Positions 26,928-36,201 of a stretch of 64,000 nt of DNA are shown piece after piece. Location: NCBI RefSeq assembly GCF_003369915.1, contig NC_046675.1, forward strand, positions 22,196,001 through 22,260,000, in the 5' to 3' direction. The translations under genes and the position numbers were made by a program. Positions within the stretch are counted from its first letter, which is position 1, and each line of letters starts with the position of its first letter. A model generated the notes under the pieces. It searched no databases. It had not been told where the DNA came from and was given only the letters and a program-made list of their open reading frames with translations. This DNA is from Drosophila miranda. Its lineage: Eukaryota; Arthropoda; Insecta; Diptera; Drosophilidae.

Positions 26928-28425
26928 ATGGAAAGCATAGGAAAGACAAGGATGGCCACGGAGAAGGCGACGGGAGTTAAAATTCGCATGGAAACGCTGA
27001 AAAAAAGGGATGGAGAAGCAAAATCCGCCATGCGGGTAGGAGTAAAGATGGCGGCAAAAACGGCTCCGCAGCTTTTGGCTTCTAAACTGCTGTGCAAGAA
27101 ACCAAACTTGTCGACGAACGTGTCGACAAACATGTCCACGAACACGACAACAAGCATGACATCAAACATTTCTACGACGAAAGAGAGAGAGAAGACTGAC
27201 GCGGTTTGTGTGGCTTCCGTGAGTACGAAAAACGGAAGTAACCGCAAAATCATCGTTAACAAGTATTATGAGGGGCATAAAGGCCCATACATCGACAAAA
27301 TGAGTGCGACTAATGCCAGAATTGCTATAAACCAGTTTGATCTATCCGATCTGCTGCTGAAACAGGGCATTAGCGATATCGAGGAGGTTGCTAGAATGGG
27401 CTATGGCAGGTGCAAGATTGTGTGCGGGTCGGCGGAGTGTGCAAACGGGCTAGTGGAAAACAGTGTTTTCGCTGCTCAAGGGTACTCAACCCGAATCTTT
27501 AGGCACTTCGTCCAAAAAGCAGGGCTAATTTTTTGGATCCCCGGGCACTACTCGGAGGAACAGCTAGCGGAGCTTGTAACCTCGGATATCCCAATTGAGG
27601 AGATAGTTCGGATTACGCGAAGGGATAGAGCATCGGGGGAACGTGTACCTACTGGCAGGGTGAAACTCTGGTTCAGAGGAGAGCAGTTACCAACCAAAAT
27701 CAATTTTCTATATTCTAAAGTAGAAGTGAAACCTTTCGTTCAGCTTATTCAATGTTTCAGGTGTTTTAGGTTTGGCCATCTGGCGCAACATTGCAAGAGT
27801 GGAGCGAAATGTTTCAAATGCGGACAAGATCACAGCAAAGATATTATCTGCTCAGGGCTGGTCTGTGCTAACTGCAAGGGGAAACATGCTGCCACCCACC
27901 CGCAGTGTGAGGCCAGGGAAAAAGCGTACGCCATTCAAAAGTGTATGACACTGGAAAACCTAACTAGAGCTGAGGTCAAGGCTAGATATCCGATCCTTTT
28001 TGATAGAACTTCCCCCAACTTAAGGGATCAAGGGGAATTTCCTAGACAGGGAAATTCATTCTGTCACCTCTTTCGCGGAAGTGACCAAATCCAATAGGGT
28101 TGCCGCCCGGAACGCAAAGGCGGCCAAGGCAGCAGCCAACATGGCAGAGTGGAAGAACTCAATAAACTCAGACTACGTCCAAATGAGCGAGAAATTTGTT
28201 AGATCGTCATCCGTGGCATCTTCTCTGGCCCAGGATAAGCTAAACGCACTAGGAGCCAAACTCACAGCGTTCCTGATTGATCCAAGCAACATCATTAAAG
28301 GGGATTCTTTAGCGAATAAATTTATTAAGGAAATTAGAGAATTTGTCAATGCTTCCAACGCAGAACTAGATAGGCGTCAGATTGCCCAAGGGATGGCAGT
28401 TGGTTCTCAAAACATCCAACAATGA
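26928..28425 (+). pseudogene. LINE ORF1, gag-like zinc-knuckle protein with a frameshift
   Basis: ORF1 encodes the nucleic-acid-binding chaperone that packages LINE RNA. The first part, 26928-28097, is 389 codons. It has a basic Thr/Met-rich N-terminus, a central domain (VKLWFRGEQLPTKINFL region) and three successive CCHC knuckles beginning CFRCFRFGHLAQHC, CFKCGQDHSKDIIC and CANCKGKHAATHPQC. After about 28024 the gag-like reading continues in another frame (SFAEVTKSNRVAARNAKAAK) to a stop at 28423-28425. A single-base indel between 28024 and 28080 is therefore likely, and an intact ancestral ORF1 would be about 500 residues. Its stop overlaps the ORF2 start. Confidence 0.85.
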
Positions 28426-31400
28426 AGATTCTTCAGCTAAATATTCAAAGTCTGACACACAACAACAACAAACAGCTCCTCTCAATGTTCCTAGACAAGA
28501 ACGCAATAGATATTGCCATCCTCTCAGAGATTTGGGTGTTGAACAACGCGGACTGCAGCATTTTAGACTATAACTTTTTCTGCAGGCCCAGAGAGGACGG
28601 CTACGGCGGGGTTGGCATCTACGTCAGGAAAAACATTCAATTCAGCATTTTAAAAATAGAGAACGACTTGGAAATTTTAGGAATAAAAACATTAAACCTC
28701 AAGAGCAATTTCAATATTTTTAGCATATATGCACCGCCATCAACAACAGTTTCACAGTTTAAATCGGGCACAAAAAAGTTTTTCGAATTCGCGGCTTCGC
28801 TTGACATACCCTCAATAGTGGGCGGGGACTTCAACGCTAGGTCTTCTATCTGGGGAAGTCCGATCTGTGATCGCAAGGGTCGCAGCATTGAGAATTCCAC
28901 CCGGGAGGCCGGATTTATCTGCCTAAACGACGGTTCGCCAACCTTCTCCAGGAGCCCATCTCAATTCTCCGTTCTTGACCTTTCTTTTTCGAACTACAGA
29001 AATGAAACTATTAACTGGCAAGTCCTCAAAACAAAAATTACGAACAGCAACCACTTCCCAATTGTATTATCAGTGCAAGGCCTAAATGCCCCCCTCCAAG
29101 GCAAGAAGATCCTTCACAACAGAATAGCCTGGATTCTGGGTGCAAGTGATTTCTCAAATCTGGAGGAGCTCAATGAAAAAGTGAAATCCCTGACCTTAAA
29201 AAACACGGTCACATTCCCAAGCAAGAACAAGTACGTTGCTAAGAAATGGTGGAACGAGGAAACGGAAAAACTTTTTCGCGTGAGAAACGCTTGCAGGCAA
29301 AAATTCTACCTCACCAAAAAATTGGCTGATGCCAGAGCAACCTTAGAAGCTGACAAAAATCTACAAAATCACGTAAAAAATCTTAGAAAGCGCAACTTTT
29401 CCAAGTTTATAGAAGAGGTCTCCTCATCGCCCTCTATGTGGAGCAGGGTGAAGAACATCAAAAAATACGGTCAAATCAAAAATGTAGGGAACAAATGGAC
29501 GAACGAAGATGACAAAAACTTTCTCAATATGGTTAAAGTAACCCCATCGACGTCAAACAGTAGGCCCCCTAAGAAAATTCCTGCCCCTTTGTTAGGACCA
29601 GACGACCCGGAACCCCTGGAACTGGAAGAATTCCTGGCCTTCCTAAAAACCAGGAACCCCAATTCGGCTAGAGGCCCTGATGGCATCTCGTTCAGGATGC
29701 TTCAAAAGCTACCAAGTGGGAAAAAACAAGACATTTTTGAAATTATAAATAAAGTATGGCTGAGTGGCGTCATCCCTGAAGTCTGGCGCAGGATAAAAGT
29801 GGTACCCTTCCCCAAGAAGAATGCAGACCCTACTTCCTTCCAAAACCATAGGCCGATTTGTTTGATTACAACGCAGATTAAATCCATAGAGGGGTTGATA
29901 AAGTTGAAGTTGGACGAGCACATAGCAAACTGTGACCTGCTGCCGGTCAGGTCCTATGCCTTCAGGAGAAACAGGTCCACGGCTCTTTGCATCAACGACC
30001 TTATCAACAAAGTTCTGGCGCTGAAGGCGAGGGGTTGTCAGATTGTCGCAGCTTGCCTAGATTTACAAAGAGCGTTCGAATGCGTAAGAGTGGACACACT
30101 CGAGCACAGGATGAGGGATATGCGGTTCAATACAAGCCTCACGGCTTGGATCTCCAGCTTCCTTAACAGACGAATTCTCATAAAGGGCAAAAGCGAGGTA
30201 GAGGTGAACAGAGGTGTTAGCCAGGGTAGCTGTCTCAGCCCAACCCTTTTTAACCTTTACACAGCCGAACTACATGATATTAACAGTCATAACTGCTTAC
30301 TGTTTCAGTATGCTGATGACTTTTTCATAGTTTGTTTTCATAAAGACGTATCCATTGCGAAAGGTGTGCTGGAAGACAGTATAGATAAGTTCGAAGAAAA
30401 ATGCAATAGGCTAAACCTGTCATTCAATTCGGTGAAGTCTAAAGTGATTTACTTCAACCATCGTAGAGCTGCGCTAAATATCTCGCATCAAGGAGTTGAG
30501 ATCAGACAAGTAGAGCAGATCAAATACCTAGGCAGGACTATCTCAGCAAACAACTCAGCCTCTGGTCACATTGATCTGGCCATCTCGGAATCGAACAGAA
30601 ACTGTGCGTTTCTCAGATTACTCAGTGGGTGTCACTATGGTATCAGCACCAAAAGAGGGCTTATATTTTACAAGGCATTTGTCAGAAGTAGGCTAGAGTA
30701 CGCGTGCTCATCATTCTGCAACCTGTCCAAATCTGCCTTGGCCAAAATCAAATCCCACTGCAACCATCACCTCAGAAAGTCGCTGGGTCTGATAATCTGC
30801 ACTCCCGTTCCTATCATATATCACATGACAGGAGAACTTCCCCCGGACTACAGGATGAGATTCCTGGCGGCGAAAGAGTTGGTTAAGGTGTTTGCATTTA
30901 ATCTCCCAGCAAGTGAAACAGTGTCAGCAAATAGGGATTTAAACACGGGCTACGCTAAGGCATATCGGGAGTTTGGCAGCATAATAGATAGAGTTGAGGT
31001 TTTCGAGAACACAGCTTCAATTTGCACTAAAATTAGCTCCGACTTAGAATTTTTCAAGGGTTCTGCACCCAACAAGCACGCTATAGACCAGGCAGGTATC
31101 ATGCTGCTCCACGGGGAAAAGAAGGATCAGCTGACAAAGGGTGGTTTTGAAATCTATTACACGGATGGGTCAGTCGCAGATGGGCATTCCAGCGCCGCTT
31201 TCCTCCACGATAGGACAGGTTTTTTAGATAGCTATTACACGCACAAAACCCTTTCCTCGTTGTCCGCCGAGCTCCTTGCTATCGAGAAGGCATTAGACCA
31301 TGCTATTTTGTACAATTTTCCTCGTGTCGCGCTCCTGACAGACAGCAGAAACGGGGCCCTCATTCTGGCGAAGAACATTCAGGATAACTCTATCGCCTAC

Positions 31401-31895
31401 AAAATCAGAGAAAAGATCCAACAAAATCCACATCTAAGAACTGTAGAGGTTCACTACATTCCCGGACACGCTAACATCCCTCAGAACACTTCAGTTGACG
31501 CAGCAGCCAAAGAAGCCCACAGACGAGGAAAATACACAGTGGTTAAATGGAACCTTAAAGACGCTATGTGCGAAATACACAGAATCTTAAAAGCAGAATG
31601 GGAGAGAGAATACGCCGAGCTTGCTACTATCAAGCACCGAGGTTACTGCTCGCTTTTCCCCTCAACATCATCCAAACCGTGGTTCCTAAATAAAACAAAG
31701 CTTAAAGCCATTGACGCTAAAAGAATCAACAGACTGCTTAGTGGTAACGCATTCGATAGGCACACTCTCGCCAAAATGCATGTAGTTCCTAGTAACATAT
31801 GTGATACATGCGATAGTATCGATAACGCCTCGCATTTAATTTTTAATTGTACAAAGTACAACACAACAAAACTTCCCATCTCTAAGAAAATATAA
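28422..31895 (+). CDS. LINE ORF2: endonuclease, reverse transcriptase, RNase H
   Basis: This 1157-residue frame encodes the replication protein of the LINE. The N-terminal apurinic-like endonuclease shows LSEIW near residue 35, GGDFNARSSIW near 134 and a NSNHFPIVL motif near 205. The reverse transcriptase begins around ARGPDGISF and has the catalytic FQYADDFF near residue 628. The RNase H domain carries YYTDGS near 912, the Glu in SAELLAIEKAL, TDSRNGA and a final GHANIP...DAAAKEA. A C-terminal knuckle (CDTC...HLIFNC) follows. The frame stops at 31895, but a neighbouring frame continues with plausible residues (YNDIYKFFKKENISAYQTL) to a TAA near 31981, so the last 35 or so residues were probably lost to a frameshift. 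All catalytic residues are present. Confidence 0.92.
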   Translation: MKILQLNIQSLTHNNNKQLLSMFLDKNAIDIAILSEIWVLNNADCSILDYNFFCRPREDGYGGVGIYVRKNIQFSILKIENDLEILGIKTLNLKSNFNIFSIYAPPSTTVSQFKSGTKKFFEFAASLDIPSIVGGDFNARSSIWGSPICDRKGRSIENSTREAGFICLNDGSPTFSRSPSQFSVLDLSFSNYRNETINWQVLKTKITNSNHFPIVLSVQGLNAPLQGKKILHNRIAWILGASDFSNLEELNEKVKSLTLKNTVTFPSKNKYVAKKWWNEETEKLFRVRNACRQKFYLTKKLADARATLEADKNLQNHVKNLRKRNFSKFIEEVSSSPSMWSRVKNIKKYGQIKNVGNKWTNEDDKNFLNMVKVTPSTSNSRPPKKIPAPLLGPDDPEPLELEEFLAFLKTRNPNSARGPDGISFRMLQKLPSGKKQDIFEIINKVWLSGVIPEVWRRIKVVPFPKKNADPTSFQNHRPICLITTQIKSIEGLIKLKLDEHIANCDLLPVRSYAFRRNRSTALCINDLINKVLALKARGCQIVAACLDLQRAFECVRVDTLEHRMRDMRFNTSLTAWISSFLNRRILIKGKSEVEVNRGVSQGSCLSPTLFNLYTAELHDINSHNCLLFQYADDFFIVCFHKDVSIAKGVLEDSIDKFEEKCNRLNLSFNSVKSKVIYFNHRRAALNISHQGVEIRQVEQIKYLGRTISANNSASGHIDLAISESNRNCAFLRLLSGCHYGISTKRGLIFYKAFVRSRLEYACSSFCNLSKSALAKIKSHCNHHLRKSLGLIICTPVPIIYHMTGELPPDYRMRFLAAKELVKVFAFNLPASETVSANRDLNTGYAKAYREFGSIIDRVEVFENTASICTKISSDLEFFKGSAPNKHAIDQAGIMLLHGEKKDQLTKGGFEIYYTDGSVADGHSSAAFLHDRTGFLDSYYTHKTLSSLSAELLAIEKALDHAILYNFPRVALLTDSRNGALILAKNIQDNSIAYKIREKIQQNPHLRTVEVHYIPGHANIPQNTSVDAAAKEAHRRGKYTVVKWNLKDAMCEIHRILKAEWEREYAELATIKHRGYCSLFPSTSSKPWFLNKTKLKAIDAKRINRLLSGNAFDRHTLAKMHVVPSNICDTCDSIDNASHLIFNCTKYNTTKLPISKKI

Positions 31896-32112
31896 TGATA
31901 TTTACAAATTCTTTAAAAAAGAAAACATCAGCGCGTACCAAACACTAATTGACTTCATCGACGAAATTGATGTAAAGCTATAAACAGTACTCCAACATCT
32001 TCTATTCTTTGACTTGGCAATTTCCACCTACAAAAGGCGGGCGGCCAAATAATCCCACGCTACTCACGGGTAGCTTGGTAACTTAAATCCTAAAAAAAAA
32101 AAAAAAAAAAAA

Positions 32113-32132
32113 TAAAAACAATTTCAAATTCA
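32113..32132 (+). repeat. Target-site duplication, right copy
   Basis: TAAAAACAATTTCAAATTCA follows the LINE poly(A) and pairs with 26661-26680 with one mismatch. Confidence 0.9.
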
Positions 32133-32213
32133 TGAGGGCCACATCTTAGGGCAATTTGAGCTTAAATTTAATGAACGTGAAATGTAAAAATCTTACAATC
32201 ACATGTCTACAGC

Positions 32214-34137
32214 CTATTTTATCCACAAATACATCTTTCCTTGGATGGTGTGCTTCACGGGATTGATTTTCTTCAATATTTTCGTCATGGTCTCCACAAG
32301 GCGATCGCTCGAGACGCCAGTCTTTTTGTTCTTGAACTTGGTCAGCAGCTCGGTGGCAGTCAACGGCTTACGCTTGAGATACCGCCGCACTGCCTCCTCG
32401 GTTATGCCATAGTCCCTGAAAAAGAAACATGGTTAGGAAAACTTTATTTAAAGGGGATTTAAAGGTTGCACTTACTCCACTTTGCTGCCAGAGAAGGATG
32501 TGGGCAGCGAAGTGCTGATTTCGTTTTTGGTCCGCTTGGCCGGCGTGCTGGTTGGACTGTTGCTGGTGTCCGAGCCAGTGAGATCGCTGGGCAGGCTGTT
32601 CATCTTGCGTTTGCTGACATCGTTGTTCGCTGGCGTGGGCGTGGAAGAGCGCGATTTGTTGGCATTGCTGCTGGTCGATGGCTTGTTGTTGGTGGCACTC
32701 TCCTTTTCCTTCTCCTTTTCTTTGTCCTTGGGGACGACCTTCTTTTTGGGTGGCCCATTGCTGAGATCATCCTCGGAGTCTGTGCTGTCCGTACTGAAGT
32801 CCGTGGAGGAGTCGCCACCGCTGCCGTTTGCCTTCGCCTTTTTGTCATCCTTCGAGGGTTTCTTCTTCTTCTTGTCCTTAGAGGCTTCTTCTTTATTCTT
32901 TTCCTTCTTCTTTTTCTCACCATCCGCCTCATCCTTGTCCGACTCATCCGACTTCTTCTCATCTTCATCTTCCTCGTCCGATGTAAGCAGCTTCCGTAGA
33001 GCATCCTCCTCTGCAACGCCTTTCATGTCCTTGTCCAGCTTGGATTCGGGATCGGGTTCACTGTGGGCAGCAACAAGTGTGTCAACAAGTGGGAATCAGA
33101 TAAAAGATAATGACGAGATAGACATACTCTTCACTGGACTCGGTGTCGTAGTCCATTTCACGACCCTCTTCATCGCCATCGTCCGACTCCTCGAACGCCT
33201 CGTCGTCCACATCGCGCTTTTTCTTCTTTTTGTCGGCGCCCTTTTTGCCCTTGCCCCCCTTGGCCTTCTTGCTGCCATCGTCGCTGTCTTCCTGCTCCTT
33301 TTTCTTCTTCTCCTCCTCGTCTTCCGAGTCGGACTCGTCCTCGGAATCGATCCACTCGTCCATGTCGGTGATTTTTAGCTCTTTTGACTTTTTGGTCGCT
33401 GCCTTAAGTAGTTTTGCCTCCTCCGGATCCTGCTCCTCCTCCTCGTCGCCACGCAAACGCTTGCGCAACATAAGCGAGAAGTAGTTCATGACCTTCTTCC
33501 GACGACCGAACTCCTGCTCCGCCTCCTCCGCCGACAGAGATTTGTATCTCTGAATGGGTTGGAAATTGTACCACTCGTTCAGGGGATACGCCTCGATGGC
33601 ACCATCCGGGGCATGGGTGAACACATAGAATGCTGCATTCTCACCCACACCGCCCTCCCGAATGCCCTTGAACTTTTTCCCCATCTTGCCACCGACTTTC
33701 AATATCCAGGGCTGAGCCTCCGGCCTGTACTTGCGCGCTATGATCCCAAACTTCTTGCGGCGTGCCTCCTCGCGCTGATCTCGATTGTACTCGGAACCGG
33801 CCCCAAACTTGGGCTGATCCTCATCCATCCCTCGAAACTCCTTCATATTGTTTTCCCTCTCCAGTTTCACATTTCGCCATTGGGCGAAATCCACATTCAG
33901 TGTGGCATTGAAACGCATAACATGATGCTTTTTTCGCATCTTGGGCACCCGGATCTTAAACTCCTGGACATTCGACGAGGATGCTGACGCCGTTGCTGCA
34001 GACGTGGAGCTGTTGCTGCTGCTGCTGCTGCTGCCACTGGCGGCGGCGCTTTGCTGCTCATGAAAGTAGTAGTGGGTGTAGTAGAAAAGTTAAAGAAGAC
34101 AAGTTCTGCTTACTGTGGACTTTGATGCACTCGACAT
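32214..34137 (-). CDS. TfIIFalpha: TFIIF large subunit alpha (RAP74)
   Basis: This is the large subunit of general transcription factor TFIIF, which with RAP30 recruits RNA polymerase II, stabilises the preinitiation complex and stimulates elongation. Exons on the minus strand are 34137-34114, 34053-33128, 33060-32476 and 32415-32214, giving 578 residues, essentially the length I recall for the D. melanogaster protein. The N-terminal RAP30-dimerisation domain includes MRFNATLNVDFAQW and GGKMGKKFKGIREGGVGENA. The centre is a long Lys/Glu/Asp/Ser-rich charged region. The last exon is the C-terminal winged helix that binds the CTD phosphatase FCP1 (AVRRYLKRKPLTATELLTKF, then KHTIQGKMYLWIK). Exon 1 codes only eight residues; the exon 2 acceptor could be 3 nt earlier (an extra Gln). 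It shares a short divergent promoter with the zinc-finger gene at 34375. The LINE lies about 80 bases beyond its stop. Confidence 0.95.
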
Positions 34138-34374
34138 GATAATTTTGATTCAATTTGATCCTACTACTAATACTTTAAGCTTACAATTTAAAAATGTTGT
34201 GTTTTTACTAAAAATTTATATATTGCAGAACTAGCGATGTGAGGATGGCAGTGATGCATTCCGTAGCCACCAAATGTATCGAAATCGACCTATCGCTTTC
34301 ATTTGATGGATGCGATGTCAATTTTGTGCGTCTAAAATTTGTTTTGATTGAATTTCAAGAAATTTGATTCAAAA
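34138..34374. promoter_or_regulatory. Divergent promoter, TfIIFalpha and zinc-finger gene
   Basis: Only 237 bases separate the two start codons. The interval contains two CG-centred ATCG words (GTATCGAAATCGACCTATCG near 34278) resembling degenerate DRE elements, and no TATA box at a usable distance, typical of housekeeping promoters in flies. Transcription start sites are inferred, not seen. Confidence 0.6.
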
Positions 34375-36019
34375 ATGTCGCGAAATATGATGCTGACGGA
34401 CGAACAAAGCAGATTGAATGCTCGCCTAGAGGCGCACATGGTGTACATATGCCCCGAGTGCGGAAAGGCTTTCCGGACACAGGCCGAGTGGCGTCAGCAT
34501 CTAAATACAGTGAGTAATGCGGTCCCGTCCCTCCTGGTGGCTAAAATCCATTCTTCCTTTGCAGAAACACAACTATCTGAAGAAGACCTATTCGGACTTT
34601 AACTTTATCCAAATCGATGAGCGTTTCCATGAGTGCCAGATCTGCTTTAAGTGGGTGGAAAATGCACATAAGACAATCGCTCTGCTGCAGTACCATTATT
34701 TCATGCACTTGGACCACAGCGAAACATATCGCTGTGTGCACTGCCGCATGGCATACACCAGGAGACGGGCACTCAATGGCCATCTGTTGGACACACACAT
34801 TCGGGAGATTGAAAAGTACGAAGCGAAGCTGCGACAAATGAAAAGGAATCCGAACCCCAACGCATCTGCCACGACAACGGTTGCGGCACCAGGACGACTG
34901 CTACCGAAACGTCGCGGTCGTCCGCCAGGGACATCGGACGCCAGACGCAGGGATCTGCTACAAAAGGCCCTAATGGACATTGATTTGCAGGCAGAGGAGG
35001 ATAAATCCACCCCAACCAAACCGAATGTGAGCGAAGTAAACCTTGACAGATGCCTGACGGCGTACGAGGATATTGTGCGCAAGGAGGAGGAACAGACTCC
35101 CAAGGACGAGGCCGATTTGGATGCCCTTTGCCAGGAGTTTTTCGATGATCCCGAAGCCGCCGAAGCAGAAGGGGATGCGGAGAACAAAGAGATGGTCATC
35201 ATTGAGATCGATGCTCTTGGCAAGGATGAAGTGGCGCAGCTACAGAAGGAAATGAAAATAGACCCAGAAAATTCGGCGGCCGCTGTTGGTGCAAACAGCG
35301 TCAAACGGCGACGCATGTCCGCCAGCCCAAATCGAGAATCCGATACGGAAATCTCCACCAGCGGACTCATGAAACTCTTAACCTTTTTATGTCCGAAATG
35401 CGGCAAGGAGGTCAACTCCATGGATGTGTGGCGGGAGCATGTGTTCGAGAAGCACGACTTTGAGCATTACATTGAGAATAGCTTCAAGATCCTGGAGGCT
35501 GGACGCAAGAGCATGTGTCTGCAGTGCCACGAGATCCAGCCCACCACCAAGAGATCCGAGCTGCAGAAACATTGCTTCAAGCATCTGCCGTATCGATCAT
35601 ATCTCAAGTGCACCCTTTGCAATCGCACCAAGACCAGTATGTCCAAAATGTTCAATCACGTGCGGTACAATCACCAGTCGGAGCTGCGGCGCAAGAACAA
35701 GACACAGCTGCTCATCAAGACAGAGCCCAAATGGATCAGTCCCAACCACAATCGGCATTCGGTCAACAGAGAAAACGAGGAAGAAGGCTCTGACGGTGAG
35801 GAGGGCTACACCTGCAACCACTGCCACAAGTCGTACAAGACCCAATGGCGCTACCATCGACATCTGGCCACGTGTACAAGAGAAAGCAGTGGGTTTGGCA
35901 GTGTGCGCCCTGCTACCCCCATACAAGCGGGCGTTGATGCCCTGATGAGTCATTTGCGTGAGGGACGAATGCGCATGAATGATATTTGGAAAACGATGCA
36001 ATTGCGAAGTTATAGATAG
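34375..36019 (+). CDS. C2H2 zinc-finger protein with AT-hook-like motif
   Basis: Two exons, 34375-34509 and 34565-36019, join in phase 0 to give 529 residues. The intron splits the first finger (CPECGKAF...HLNT|KH). Further C2H2-like units are CQICFKW, CVHCRMAYTRRRALNGH, CPKCGKEVNSMDVWREH, CLQCHEIQ, CTLCNRTKTSMSKMFNH and CNHCHKSYKTQWRYHRH, about seven in all. Between fingers 3 and 4 lies a basic PKRRGRPPGTSD segment with the RGRP core of an AT-hook, then a Glu/Asp-rich stretch. The fingers are scattered, not a tandem array, so sequence-specific binding by a linear finger array is less certain. It is probably a nuclear DNA-binding regulator. It may be the orthologue of D. melanogaster CG1024, which I remember from the same region, but I cannot confirm that. 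Convergent with the CAP gene, 182 bases apart. Confidence 0.88.
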
Positions 36020-36201
36020 TCCTGAATCGTAGATTAGTTAAAAAAATGTATGTGTAGTACGGAGTATAAAAAGAAAAACAAACATACAAGATTTATGCAG
36101 TGGAGCGCATATCATTTCCATTTATTTCAACATTGATTTATTTATGAAAAAGGATATTCTTTAGGCTCTGGAACATCTGCATTCATTCAGCATTCAACCA
36201 T

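Larger units (their letters stand above)
26681..32112 (+). mobile_element. Near-full-length non-LTR retrotransposon (I/LOA-type LINE)
   Basis: This 5.4 kb element begins at CGGTATGG, directly after the left target-site duplication, and ends in a run of about 23 A residues before the right copy. It has a short 5' UTR (about 247 bases), an ORF1 gag-like protein, an ORF2 with endonuclease, reverse transcriptase and RNase H, and a short 3' UTR. There are no long terminal repeats. An RNase H domain after the reverse transcriptase is characteristic of the I superfamily (I, LOA and related clades; established knowledge). Which clade this belongs to needs a phylogeny. Two apparent frameshifts, one in ORF1 and one at the very end of ORF2, suggest this copy is not fully functional. 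It lies between gzl and TfIIFalpha, both minus-strand genes, in the opposite orientation. Confidence 0.93.

Noticed and set aside
26681-32112. LTR retrotransposon or endogenous retrovirus
   Set aside because: No LTRs, protease or integrase; poly(A) tail, endonuclease-RT-RNase H order and ATGA-coupled ORFs are those of a non-LTR element.
32472-33378. Long plus-strand Ser/Leu/Phe-rich frame opposite TfIIFalpha
   Set aside because: Antisense shadow of the Lys/Glu/Ser-rich charged region.
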